64,000 nucleotides of DNA, taken from contig JBCCGG010000022.1 in NCBI GenBank assembly GCA_039029395.1, forward strand, positions 1-64,000, given 5' to 3'. Positions 15,873 to 24,280 of the stretch are shown here, in pieces. The DNA is from JBCCGG01 sp039029395 (GTDB lineage: Bacteria > Pseudomonadota > Alphaproteobacteria > Kiloniellales > JAKSDN01). The notes beneath the pieces are model-generated. The model was not told where the DNA came from. It was given only the letters and a program-made list of their open reading frames with translations, and ran no database searches. Numbering within the stretch: position 1 is the stretch's first letter; the number at the start of each line of letters is the position of its first letter. Position numbers and translations under genes: made by a program.

Positions 15873-16880
15873 GTGGATTCGGTCCTGACTGACCGGCTCG
15901 CCGAGAAAGGCTGGCTGCTCGCCGACGGCGCGACCGGTACGAACTACTTCGCCATGGGCCTGCGCTCGGGCGAGCCGCCGGAGAACTGGAACTTCGATCA
16001 TCCGGAGCGGGTGCGCGATCTCCATCGGCGCTCGATCGAGGCCGGCTCGGAGATCGTTCTGACCAACTCCTTCGGCGGCAACCGCCGGCGCCTCATGCTG
16101 CACGGTGCTTCGGGATACGCGCTGGAGATCAACAAGCGGGCCGCTGGCCATGCCAGGGACGAGGCCGCGGCGTCCGGTAAGCGGGTGCTGGTCGCCGGCT
16201 CCATGGGGCCGACAGGCGATCTGCTGCAGCCCCTGGGCGAGCTGACCCGTGACGAGGCGCTCGAGGCTTTTGCCGAACAGGCCCGTGGACTGGCCGAGGG
16301 CGGCGCCGATCTGCTGTGGATCGAGACTCTCTCGTCCGAGGAGGAGGCCTCGGCCGCGGTCGAGGGCGCCGGGTTGACCGGCCTGCCGGTGATCGTGACC
16401 CTCAGCTTCGATAGCGGCGGGCGCACCATGATGGGCATCAAGCCGGAGGACTGGCCGGTCGTCGCCGAGCGGATGCCCACGCCGCTCGCCGGCCTCGGCG
16501 CCAACTGCGGGGTCGGCGCGGCCGAGCTGGTCGCCACGGTCCTCGGCATCGCCAAGACCGCGCCCGAAGGAACGGTGATCGTTGCCAAGGGCAACTGCGG
16601 CGTCCCCGAGATGATCGACGGCGAGATCTGCTACAGCGGTACGCCGGCGCTGATGGCCGATTACGCCCGCATGGTGCTGAATGCCGGCGCGCGGATCATC
16701 GGTGGCTGCTGCGGCACGACGGCCGAGCATTTGAAGGCGATGCGCGCGGCGCTCGAAGGCCACGTCAAGGGATCGCCGCCGGATATCGAGGAGATCATGG
16801 CGAAGCTGGGCGATGTCTCTAGATTGGCCCGTGGCATCGACGCTGCCGCCGAGGCGAAGAAGCGCCGACGGCCCAAGTAG
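15873..16880 (+). CDS. bmt: Betaine/thetin-homocysteine S-methyltransferase-like
   Basis: The 335-residue protein has the homocysteine methyltransferase fold. It starts LLADGATGTN (the LDGAMGT loop that forms the homocysteine site), has LTNSFGGN with an upstream Glu, and carries the zinc ligands Cys in GANCGVG and the pair in IIGGCCGTTAEHL. Short length without cobalamin domains points to a betaine-type donor and not to methyl-THF. The start is GTG 15873 with TAGGAAG before it. It follows the aquaporin by 34 bases, so may be co-transcribed. It would supply methionine from a betaine methyl group, and connects to the other demethylation genes in the window. Confidence 0.82.
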   Translation: MDSVLTDRLAEKGWLLADGATGTNYFAMGLRSGEPPENWNFDHPERVRDLHRRSIEAGSEIVLTNSFGGNRRRLMLHGASGYALEINKRAAGHARDEAAASGKRVLVAGSMGPTGDLLQPLGELTRDEALEAFAEQARGLAEGGADLLWIETLSSEEEASAAVEGAGLTGLPVIVTLSFDSGGRTMMGIKPEDWPVVAERMPTPLAGLGANCGVGAAELVATVLGIAKTAPEGTVIVAKGNCGVPEMIDGEICYSGTPALMADYARMVLNAGARIIGGCCGTTAEHLKAMRAALEGHVKGSPPDIEEIMAKLGDVSRLARGIDAAAEAKKRRRPK

Positions 16881-16887
16881 CCGCGGC

Positions 16888-17391
16888 TCAAGCCGGTTCG
16901 AACCAAAACAGCTCCATGGGATGGTCGACCGGCTCGTCGCTCCACACCAGTTTCAAGGGCAGGCCCGGCGCCAGCTCGCGGTCGCCCAGGTTGCGGATCT
17001 GCTGCAGCAGGAGCGAGCTGGCGCCCTCGACCGCCACGTAGCCCAGCGCGAGCTGACTATCGCCGCCGTCGGTCTTGAGCCGATAGGCGCTCACGCTGCC
17101 GACCGCAAGCGTCGCGCGGTCGCCGAGCTCGACCCAGGTGGTGATCGTCATATCGTCGGGACAAACTGGCCGGGGCGGCAGCCAGACGGTGCCGCAGGTG
17201 GGGCAAATCGTGCCCAGCAGCTTGCGCTCTTCCAGGGCGAGGAAAAAGCGCGACAGCTTGCCCAGGCTGTGCCGGTAGGTAAAGGCAAGGTCCATCTGAA
17301 GGATCTCCACCTCCCGAAAGGCACCGAAGGGATCGTCCGCGAGATTTTGGGCGGGCCGGGTTTCCAGCTTTCGTCTGACCTTGTCCGTCAT
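16888..17391 (-). CDS. DUF35 (ChsH2-like) OB-fold partner of thiolase
   Basis: The 167-residue protein has a short helical region, a rubredoxin-like zinc ribbon (CPTCGTVWLPPRPVCPDD) and an OB-fold (VGSVSAYRL, ALGYVAVEGASSLLLQQI). DUF35 proteins bind acyl-CoA and pair with thiolase-like proteins, as in ChsH2-Ltp2. The ATG at 17391 lies 1 base beyond the stop of the thiolase-like gene. An in-frame upstream extension to 17472 would overlap that gene and is unlikely. It is the last gene of the leftward operon. Confidence 0.85.
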   Translation of the reverse strand: MTDKVRRKLETRPAQNLADDPFGAFREVEILQMDLAFTYRHSLGKLSRFFLALEERKLLGTICPTCGTVWLPPRPVCPDDMTITTWVELGDRATLAVGSVSAYRLKTDGGDSQLALGYVAVEGASSLLLQQIRNLGDRELAPGLPLKLVWSDEPVDHPMELFWFEPA

Positions 17392-17392
17392 C

Positions 17393-18601
17393 TCAATCTC
17401 GACGCTCGAAGGTCGACACGACGCAGTAGCTGGCCGTGCCGCCGTGGATCTCGGTGAGGCCTCGCCGCGCATTCGGCACCTGAGTGTCGGGCGGGCATTC
17501 GGCGCGCAGCTGCCGCAGGATCTGGATTGCCTGGGCCAGACCGATCGCGCCGGGCGGCCCGCCCTGGCCGATCAAACCGCCCGAGGTGTTGACCGGCAGC
17601 GCGCCACCCAGATCGAACAAGCCTCGCTCCATCAGCGGGCCGCTCTCACCGACGCCGCAAAAGCCAAGCGCTTCCAAGGCCTGAAGCTCGGCCCCGGTGT
17701 AGGCATCAGTCACTTCGGCAACGTCCAGAGCGTCCAACGGATCGCCGATCCCCGCCATGGCATAAGCCTGACGGGCCGCTTCCTGCTTGGCGCGCATCTG
17801 GGCGAAGCCGGGCGTGGGCCGTGGGCGATCACCCAGGCGCACTCGCTCGGTGCCGCAGCCGCTCCCGGTCATGAAGACACGGGGCTTGTCCTGCCAGGCG
17901 CCGGCGTGCGCGTGCGCCCAATCGGCCGTGGCTAGGAGGATCGCTGCCGCCCCATCGGCCAGCACCGAGCAGTCCAGGCGCTTGTAGGGCGCCACGATCG
18001 GCGGCGAGGCCAGCACATCGTCGACGGTGATCGACATGGGCATCGCGGCGTTGGGATTGAAGCCGGCGTTGCGATGATTCTTGACCGAAACCAAAGCCAG
18101 CTGCGCCTCGGTCGTGCCGTAGAGCCGCATGTGCTCTTGCATCATGAGGGCGTAGTAGGCCACGAAGAAGCCGCCGGCCGCTTTCTCGAACTCCACGTCG
18201 CCGGACAGCGCGTAGACTTCCTGCACGGTGGCCGAGGAAACCAGCTTGCCGACCGCCTCGGCGCCGACGACCAGGACCGATTGGGCCATGCCGCTCTTCA
18301 AGTAAGCGAAGGCCGTGCGCAAGCCCGCGCCCGCGGTGCCGCCACCGGCCTCGACCCGGACGCTGGGGCGCGGACAAAGCCCGAGCGCGTCCTGCACCAC
18401 CTGTCCCATGGTCACCTGGCGCGCCAAGATCTCGCTCTCGTAGCAGATCACCGACATGTCGATGTCCAAGTGATCGACGGCCGCATCTGCCAGGGCGTCC
18501 AGGGTCGCCTCGGTGATCCAATCGACTGGCGTTCCGTCCGCCCTCTCCCGCGCGAACCTTGAAATGCCGCCGCCGAGCAGAACGATGTCTTGGTCAGTCA
18601 T
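17393..18601 (-). CDS. Thiolase-superfamily protein with missing catalytic residues (Ltp2-like)
   Basis: The 402-residue protein has the SCP2/thiolase fold (VLVVGAEAVGKL, LPVNTSGGLIGQG, THGGTASYCVV at the end). The normal nucleophile Cys motif is replaced by RVEAGGGTAGAGL, the GHPxGATG His by GQGGPPGAIG, and the C-terminal CxGGG Cys by HGGTAS. All three catalytic positions of thiolases therefore appear changed. Partnered with DUF35, this fits retro-aldolase type members such as Ltp2 better than thiolysis. It may cleave the beta-hydroxyacyl-CoA made by the enoyl-CoA hydratase in the same operon. That reaction is inference. Confidence 0.78.
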   Translation of the reverse strand: MTDQDIVLLGGGISRFARERADGTPVDWITEATLDALADAAVDHLDIDMSVICYESEILARQVTMGQVVQDALGLCPRPSVRVEAGGGTAGAGLRTAFAYLKSGMAQSVLVVGAEAVGKLVSSATVQEVYALSGDVEFEKAAGGFFVAYYALMMQEHMRLYGTTEAQLALVSVKNHRNAGFNPNAAMPMSITVDDVLASPPIVAPYKRLDCSVLADGAAAILLATADWAHAHAGAWQDKPRVFMTGSGCGTERVRLGDRPRPTPGFAQMRAKQEAARQAYAMAGIGDPLDALDVAEVTDAYTGAELQALEALGFCGVGESGPLMERGLFDLGGALPVNTSGGLIGQGGPPGAIGLAQAIQILRQLRAECPPDTQVPNARRGLTEIHGGTASYCVVSTFERRD

Positions 18602-18619
18602 GGCGCACCTGCGCTTTCA

Positions 18620-19930
18620 TCAGCCGATCATCTGTTGCGGCAGCCAGGTTGCCAAGCCCGGGACCAGAATCAGCAGCGCCAGCACGATAAGGTCGAGGAA
18701 AATGAAAGGCATCACGCCTTTGTAGATATCGCCGAAGCTCGCCTGATTGCCGACGCCGCCCATCACGGCGAAGAGGTTCAAGCCGACCGGGGGAGTCACC
18801 ACCGAGATCTCGATCAGCTTGACCAGCACGATGCCGAACCAGATCGGGTCGATGTTGAGCTCCTGAACCACGGGAAAGAAGAACGGCAAGGTCACGACCA
18901 TCATCGAGGTGGTGTCGAGAAAACAGCCGAGCACCAGATAAACCAGTGATGCCATGACGAGGAACTTGAGAGGTGTGTCTGCAACCGAAGTGACCGCAAG
19001 CACGATGTCGTCGATCACGCCTACCACCACCAGCATACGCGACAGAAGCAAGCCGCCGATCAAAACGACGAAGAGAATACAGCTGATAAAGGCCGCATCC
19101 TGCACCGCCGGAAGCAGCCACCCCCGTAGGCCCTTCATGCGTACGACGGCATAGAGAAAGACCCCGAAGGCACCGACGGCGCCGGCCGCCGACGGCGGGA
19201 ACACGCCGGTGTAGATCCCACCCAGCACCAGGAGCAGCAGAACCGGGATCGGCCAGATCGTGCTTAAGGCGCGGATGCGCTCGTTGAGCGGCGCGACCTC
19301 GTCGATCGGCGGCGCCAGGCGCGGCATGAAGCCGACCAGGACGCGCACGCCCAGAAGATAAACCGCGGCGGTCAGCAGGCCCGGGATGACGCCCGCGATC
19401 AGCAACTGACCGACCGACTGCTCGGTCATGACCGCGTAGATCACCATGGTGATCGACGGCGGGATCATGGCGGCGAAGCTGCCGGCGCCGGCGATCGCGC
19501 CGAGGGATAGGCTGCGCGAATAGCCGAAGCGGATCATCTGGGGAAAGGCGATGCGTGTGAAAACCACGGCGTTGACCGCGGTCGAGCCGGAGATTGCGGC
19601 GAACACGGCCGAGCCGACGATCACCGCCTGATAGAGCCCGCCCTTGAGCCGCCGCAGCCAGAGGTCGGCGACCCGAAACACTTCGGCGGTCACGCCCGAG
19701 GCCTCGGCGAGCACCCCCATGAGCACGAACATCGGCAGCACGGCAAGCGAGTAGTCGTTGACCACCGCGAAGGGCAGGGTCTGCAGCTGGCCGAACGCGA
19801 AGTTAGGGCCGAGCGCCAGCAGCATGCCGCCGACCCCGACCAGGCCCATGGCGACGCCCACCGGAATGCCGAGCGCCAGAAAGGCGAAAAGGCACCCGCC
19901 GGCCAAATATGCGATGGTGAGCGGTTCCAT
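18620..19930 (-). CDS. dctM: TRAP transporter large permease, DctM type
   Basis: The 436-residue protein has about twelve membrane helices and the TRAP-DctM pattern (GIPVGVAMGLVGVGGMLL at the start, ISGSTAVNAVV, MIPPSITMVIYAV, ATPPVGLNLFAV-like TPPVGLNLF near the end). It carries substrate with sodium or protons across the inner membrane. It ends the transport set, 9 bases after dctQ. The binding protein dctP is separated from it by the acyl-CoA synthetase and hydratase genes. Confidence 0.93.
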   Translation of the reverse strand: MEPLTIAYLAGGCLFAFLALGIPVGVAMGLVGVGGMLLALGPNFAFGQLQTLPFAVVNDYSLAVLPMFVLMGVLAEASGVTAEVFRVADLWLRRLKGGLYQAVIVGSAVFAAISGSTAVNAVVFTRIAFPQMIRFGYSRSLSLGAIAGAGSFAAMIPPSITMVIYAVMTEQSVGQLLIAGVIPGLLTAAVYLLGVRVLVGFMPRLAPPIDEVAPLNERIRALSTIWPIPVLLLLVLGGIYTGVFPPSAAGAVGAFGVFLYAVVRMKGLRGWLLPAVQDAAFISCILFVVLIGGLLLSRMLVVVGVIDDIVLAVTSVADTPLKFLVMASLVYLVLGCFLDTTSMMVVTLPFFFPVVQELNIDPIWFGIVLVKLIEISVVTPPVGLNLFAVMGGVGNQASFGDIYKGVMPFIFLDLIVLALLILVPGLATWLPQQMIG

Positions 19931-19939
19931 GCCCGAGGG

Positions 19940-20497
19940 TTACCGAGAGTCTCGGTCGATGGCGCGGCCCGCTTCCGTGGAATCCTGCCGGCCGAGGACA
20001 TGGCTGATCAAATCGTAGAGGCACTGCAAGGCCATCAAAGAGGCCCCAATCGCCAGGGCGAAGCGGGCCGGGGAGGTCGGCCAGTTGATCGCGCCCGAGA
20101 CATACTCGCCAACTTCGAAAGAACGCAGGCCCGATTTCCAGCCAAACCAGGCGATCAGCGCGAAAAAGGCCAAGCTGCAGAGATGTTGCAAGCTGTCGGT
20201 CACCCAACGGAGCGGCTTGGGCAGCCGATCGGTAATGATTGCAACGCGGATATGGACCCGCTGGGCCTGGGCCAAGGCAACCGAGAAGAAGATCACCACC
20301 ACCATCATGGTCGCCATGAACTCGAAAGCCGCGGGGATCGGCTTGGCGAAGACGTTGGTGCCGATCACGTCCAGGCCGCCTGCGAACATCATCAGCAACA
20401 TCGCGCAGCCGGCCAGCACCGCGGCGCCTCGACGCACATGACGCAGGACCCGAGCGGCCCCGGACTCCCGTACCGGTGGCGGCGGTCCGTCGCTCAT
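19940..20497 (-). CDS. dctQ: TRAP transporter small permease, DctQ type
   Basis: The 185-residue protein has four predicted membrane helices (AAVLAGCAMLLMMFAGGLDV, FEFMATMMVVVIFFSVALA, LCSLAFFALIAWFGWKSGL and FALAIGASLMALQCLYDLI), as in DctQ. It stabilises DctM. It is placed between the hydratase gene (33 bases upstream) and dctM (9 bases downstream), confirming transport and CoA-dependent catabolism are one operon. Confidence 0.9.
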   Translation of the reverse strand: MSDGPPPPVRESGAARVLRHVRRGAAVLAGCAMLLMMFAGGLDVIGTNVFAKPIPAAFEFMATMMVVVIFFSVALAQAQRVHIRVAIITDRLPKPLRWVTDSLQHLCSLAFFALIAWFGWKSGLRSFEVGEYVSGAINWPTSPARFALAIGASLMALQCLYDLISHVLGRQDSTEAGRAIDRDSR

Positions 20498-20530
20498 GGT
20501 TGCTCTCTCTCCCCTAAACGCGCCGGCGGC

Positions 20531-21343
20531 TCACGACAGGCGGCCATTGCGCCACTTCAGCGCGGCGGCCATGCCTTCGCGCTCGACGAGCTCGCGAAAG
20601 GTACGACGGGATGGCGTGTCCAGGGTCTCGATCTGCACCGCCAGATCCAAATTCGCCTGCAAGGCCGGCTTCAAGCCCATGATGTCGTAGCATCGGTTGA
20701 TCGCCTCCTTGGTCAAGCGCAGGGCCGCTTCGTCCATGACCGCCATGCGCCGCGCCAGCGCCAGGGCCTCCTCCACATGACGGCCGGGCGGCGCCACCCT
20801 GTTGACCAGGCCGATCCGCTCGGCGCGCGCCGCCGTCACCTGGTCGTCGGCCGCGAGCAGCAGCTCCTTGGCGATCTTCGGGCCGGTGAGCCAAGGCATC
20901 ATCATAGCGGTGATCACGCTGCCGAACAGCAGCTCGGGCTCGCCCAGGATCGTGTCCTCGTCGGCGATCGTGATGTCGCAGCACATGGCGAGCTCGCAAC
21001 CCGCTGCAAGGCAGTAGCCATGCACCGCGGCGATGGTCGGTTTGGGGTGATCCCAAAACCGCATCAGAAAGTCGACATGGCCGCTCAGCAGGCTGCGCCA
21101 GGCGCCGGCGTCCCGTGGTCCTTCGGCGGCGTCCTCTTTGAGATCCATACCGGAAGAAAAGGCGCGGCCCGCCCCGCTCAAGACGATTGCGCCGACGCTG
21201 TCATCGCTCGCAAGGTCATCCAAGAGACCGTTGAGCTCCGAAATCATTTGCCCGTTGATCGCGTTCAGGCACTTGGGCCGATTGAGGATGATGTGCGCGA
21301 TCCCTGGCGTTTGCTCCAGCTTGATCGTTTGCCACTCGCTCAC
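20531..21343 (-). CDS. Enoyl-CoA hydratase/isomerase family protein
   Basis: The 270-residue crotonase-fold protein has the oxyanion hole segments (RAFSSGMDLKED and AVHGYCLAAGCELAMCCDI) and both acidic positions of hydratases (Glu in GCELA and Glu in GEPELLFG). The SGMDLKE loop also resembles hydratase-lyases acting on hydroxycinnamoyl-CoA. The start is a GTG within the acyl-CoA synthetase stop (GTGA). It would hydrate the enoyl-CoA made from the acid activated by the upstream ligase. Confidence 0.86.
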   Translation of the reverse strand: MSEWQTIKLEQTPGIAHIILNRPKCLNAINGQMISELNGLLDDLASDDSVGAIVLSGAGRAFSSGMDLKEDAAEGPRDAGAWRSLLSGHVDFLMRFWDHPKPTIAAVHGYCLAAGCELAMCCDITIADEDTILGEPELLFGSVITAMMMPWLTGPKIAKELLLAADDQVTAARAERIGLVNRVAPPGRHVEEALALARRMAVMDEAALRLTKEAINRCYDIMGLKPALQANLDLAVQIETLDTPSRRTFRELVEREGMAAALKWRNGRLS

Positions 21344-23007
21344 GGGCCGGCTTGCTCCGCCTCGCGGCGGCGAAGCTCCTTGCGCGAGACCTTGCCCGAG
21401 GAGGTGATCGGCAGCTCGCCCACGAACTCCACCAGACGGGGCGCCTTGAAGCCGCCCAGCCGGCTCCTGACCAGGTCTTTCAGGACCTGGGCCAGCTGGT
21501 CGTCGCCGTCGTGACCGTCGTGCAGTCGGACGACGACCTTCACGACTTCGCCCCGATCGGGGTCTTGAACGCCGATCGCGCCGCAGTCCGCGACCGCGGG
21601 ATGTTCCAGCAGCACATGCTCGATCTCCGCCGGGCCGATGCGGAAGCCGGCGCTCTTTATCAGATCGCCGGTGCGCCCGCGATAGAGATAATAGCCGTCC
21701 GGGTCGCGCAGGGCCAAGTCGCCGGTGCGCCACCAGGGCCCCAGGCGCATGGTCTGGGTCAGCTCCGGCTGGTTCCAGTAGCCGAGAAAGCGCGTGGCGT
21801 TGTCGGCAGAGGTGACGATCTCACCGACCTCGCCGTCGGGCACCGGTTCGCCAGCTTCATCGACCAAGGCGGCGACATGCCCCGGCAGCTCGAATCCCAT
21901 GGAGCCGGGTTTGGCCAGCCTAAGCGCTTGGCAGTTGCCGATCATGTGGTTGACTTCCGTCAGCCCGTAGCCCTCGTTGCAGGTGATCTTAAGCTCTTCG
22001 GACAGCCAGCGAAGGGTTTCGGCCGGCAGGGATTCGCCGCCGGTGAACACGCTGCGCAGCTTCACGTCGTAGCGTTCGCGCGGCCGCTCGGCCTGAGTCA
22101 GGCGTTTCAATGCGGTCGGCGTGAAAAAGCCGTGAGTCACGCCGTGGCGCGCCATGAAATCGAGGGCCCATTCCGTCTCGAAGCGGTGCTGGCAAGCGAC
22201 CATGGCATGGCCGTGCATCCAGGCTGGAAAGACCGTGTCGTTGAGGCCGCCAACCCAGGCCCAATCGGCCGGCGTCCAGAACACGAGGTTGGGCTCGAAG
22301 ACCTCCAAATTGTAGAACAGCGAGGTCGAGACATTGTAGGCATGAACCGCCCGATGGGCGTGCAGTATGCCTTTCGGTGCGCCGGTCGAGCCAGAGGTGT
22401 AGATCAGCAAGGCGGGGTCCTCCGCCTTGGTGCGCACGGCCTCGAAATCGCGCCCGTTGCCGCTCAATAAACTATCGAGCGGCAGCTCGCCGTCCGCCAG
22501 CTCGCCGAGCGCGATGACGTGCCTCAGCTCCGGGAAACGGGATAGCTCGTTGCGGTAGGGCGCCCAGGCTTGGTCGCTGGTCACGATCGCGGCGGCGCCA
22601 GAATCCGTCAATATGTGGGATACCGTATCGGGCCCGTAGAGCTCCGACACGGTCACTGCGATGGCACCAAGCTTGTAGGTGGCTAAATGAGCAATTGCCG
22701 TGGCCGGCCGTTGACCGGTGTGAATCGCGACCCGGTCTCCGGCCCCGATACCCAGGCTCCCTAGGCTACCGGCGAAGGCCGATGCCAGGGCATCCAGCGC
22801 CGCGTAGCTGGTGCGCTCCACGGCACCATTCTCGGCTTCGAAAATGAGCGCCGCCGCATCGGCCCTTGGACCCGCGGCGTGCTTGGCCACGGTGTCTTGG
22901 GCAATGTTGGCATACTCGGGAATCTCGATCCGATAGCGATCGTCCGGCTCGGCCCGCAAGTTCAGTTGCCGCAGCCGATCGTTCTCGGGGGACTCGCTGA
23001 CCTTCAT
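21340..23007 (-). CDS. AMP-dependent acyl-CoA synthetase
   Basis: The 555-residue ANL-family enzyme has LIYTSGSTGAPKG (P-loop), EGYGLTEVN (A5), WWRTGDLALRD (A7), RGRTGDLIKSAGFRI (hinge A8) and the C-terminal lysine motif SSGKVSRKELRR (A10). It activates a carboxylic acid as acyl-AMP and then acyl-CoA. The acyl pocket resembles acetyl/medium-chain acyl-CoA synthetases. It follows dctP after a terminator-like hairpin and overlaps the hydratase. The substrate is presumably the compound imported by the TRAP system. Confidence 0.88.
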   Translation of the reverse strand: MKVSESPENDRLRQLNLRAEPDDRYRIEIPEYANIAQDTVAKHAAGPRADAAALIFEAENGAVERTSYAALDALASAFAGSLGSLGIGAGDRVAIHTGQRPATAIAHLATYKLGAIAVTVSELYGPDTVSHILTDSGAAAIVTSDQAWAPYRNELSRFPELRHVIALGELADGELPLDSLLSGNGRDFEAVRTKAEDPALLIYTSGSTGAPKGILHAHRAVHAYNVSTSLFYNLEVFEPNLVFWTPADWAWVGGLNDTVFPAWMHGHAMVACQHRFETEWALDFMARHGVTHGFFTPTALKRLTQAERPRERYDVKLRSVFTGGESLPAETLRWLSEELKITCNEGYGLTEVNHMIGNCQALRLAKPGSMGFELPGHVAALVDEAGEPVPDGEVGEIVTSADNATRFLGYWNQPELTQTMRLGPWWRTGDLALRDPDGYYLYRGRTGDLIKSAGFRIGPAEIEHVLLEHPAVADCGAIGVQDPDRGEVVKVVVRLHDGHDGDDQLAQVLKDLVRSRLGGFKAPRLVEFVGELPITSSGKVSRKELRRREAEQAGP

Positions 23008-23020
23008 GAGGAAACGCCTT

Positions 23021-23079
23021 GAAAAAGTCGCCAGCCCGACCGCCTGGTCCGAGAGGAAGTATCAGGCGGCTGGGCTGGC
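23021..23079 (-). terminator. Strong hairpin plus T-run between dctP and the acyl-CoA synthetase gene
   Basis: Two 17-base arms (23030-23046 and 23063-23079) pair with only two mismatches around a 16-base loop. On the minus strand the stem is followed by GACTTTTT, the layout of an intrinsic terminator. Lying just after dctP and before the rest of the operon, it probably lets most transcripts stop, giving more binding protein than enzymes, and protects dctP mRNA. Confidence 0.7.
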
Positions 23080-23093
23080 GCTAACGACCAGGA

Positions 23094-24128
23094 TCAGGAG
23101 GTAACCTCAATCCAGATATCGATCATCTTGCGCGCCGCGTCACCCTTGCCCTTCGCTTCCATCTGCGTGATGAAGTCGGCGAAGAAATCGGGGTTCGCAT
23201 CGCGCCACTTCTGTTTTTCCGATTCAGGGAATTCGTGGAACTGGACGCCCATTTCGGCGAGCTCCTTGCGCGCCGCGATGCCTGCTTCGAGGGTCACGTC
23301 CCGGTCCCTGCGCATGGCTTCGCGCGACACTTCCTCGATGATCGCCTGCTGCTCGGGGGTCAGCTTGTCCCAAGCTTCGAGGGAAATCCAAGTCGCGTTG
23401 GTGGGGCCTTCCCATATGGTGACATCCGAGATGTTCTTTGCCACCTCGTTGATCTTGTAGTTCAGCACCAGGTCAACCGAGAAGGGGATGCAGTCGACCG
23501 TGCCGCGCGCGAGCCCTTCGTAGATCTCAGGCAGGAATAGTGTGACCGGCGTTCCGTCTACCGCCTCGACGGCTTTCGGCAGGGCCTCGCCCCAGGTGCG
23601 CATCTTCTTACCCGCCATGCCGGCTGTATCCGTCACCGGATCCTTGCAAACCAGCAGGTAGGGATTCAGGTGATGAAAGAACAAGGTTTTGACACCGTTT
23701 TCCCTGGCCTCTTCCTCGAGCGCCGGGACTTCGTCCATCAGCCGTTCCATTAATTCTGTCGCCTGGTCCACGCTCTCCATGGCCATGGGAATGGAGTTCG
23801 GCGCCGCATGCATCGGCAGCTGGGCCGGGAAGTAGCCGGGCGACATCATGGCTATCTCGATCGCGCCATTGCGCAGCAGCTCGAGATTCTCCTTGGCTTT
23901 GCCCAAGGCGCCGCCGAAGAACAGCTGTATGTCGACCTCGCCGTTGGTGCGCCTTCTGATCTCGTCGGCCCACCACTTGTCGACCTGGGAACCGGAATGG
24001 GTCTCTGGCCATTGGCTATTCGCGCGCAGCGTGGTCTGGGCGAAGGCCGGTTGCGCGGCCAAAATGGCTCCGCACATCAACGCGACGCCGAACAGACCCA
24101 ACCACCGCCTCGTCTTGAGCAATTCCAT
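23094..24128 (-). CDS. dctP: TRAP transporter substrate-binding protein, DctP type
   Basis: The 344-residue protein starts MELLKTRRWLG with GGGAGGAAG upstream, has a Sec signal (GVALMCGAILAAQPAFA, cleavage before QTTLRA) and the DctP fold (ELLRNGAIEIAMMSPGYF, MAGKKMRTWGEALPKAVEAV with the conserved Arg for a substrate carboxylate). It captures an organic acid in the periplasm. It is the first gene of the leftward catabolic operon and diverges from a LysR gene, the likely regulator. Confidence 0.92.
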   Translation of the reverse strand: MELLKTRRWLGLFGVALMCGAILAAQPAFAQTTLRANSQWPETHSGSQVDKWWADEIRRRTNGEVDIQLFFGGALGKAKENLELLRNGAIEIAMMSPGYFPAQLPMHAAPNSIPMAMESVDQATELMERLMDEVPALEEEARENGVKTLFFHHLNPYLLVCKDPVTDTAGMAGKKMRTWGEALPKAVEAVDGTPVTLFLPEIYEGLARGTVDCIPFSVDLVLNYKINEVAKNISDVTIWEGPTNATWISLEAWDKLTPEQQAIIEEVSREAMRRDRDVTLEAGIAARKELAEMGVQFHEFPESEKQKWRDANPDFFADFITQMEAKGKGDAARKMIDIWIEVTS

Positions 24129-24280
24129 GGTTCTTCCTCCCTTTGGGTGCAGCTTGCGCGCTGCCACGTTTCGGCCTCTGGGCCGCTTGCCCGTAAGCTT
24201 GCCAAAGCTCGGTACATATTAGAAGACACCAGTTGCCTATGGTTATTGATAAGAATTTCTTATCAATTATACTCAAGCAT
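24129..24280. other. Divergent control region dctP/lysR
   Basis: These 152 bases separate dctP from the divergent LysR gene. The right part is AT-rich and holds the palindrome listed separately. No ORF is supported. Confidence 0.5.
24245..24267. promoter_or_regulatory. Perfect 23-bp palindrome, probable LysR operator
   Basis: ATTGATAAGAA and TTCTTATCAAT are exact reverse complements around a single central T. The site ends 14 bases before the LysR start codon, so binding would repress lysR and could activate the divergent dctP operon. It fits the T-N11-A type symmetry of LysR sites. Such a perfect 11-bp arm is unlikely by chance in GC-rich DNA. Confidence 0.7.

Noticed and set aside
20531..21733. 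400-residue hydratase frame
   Set aside because: The first 130 codons are Arg/Pro-rich shadow of the acyl-CoA synthetase gene. GTG 21343 fits the crotonase start and couples to the stop.
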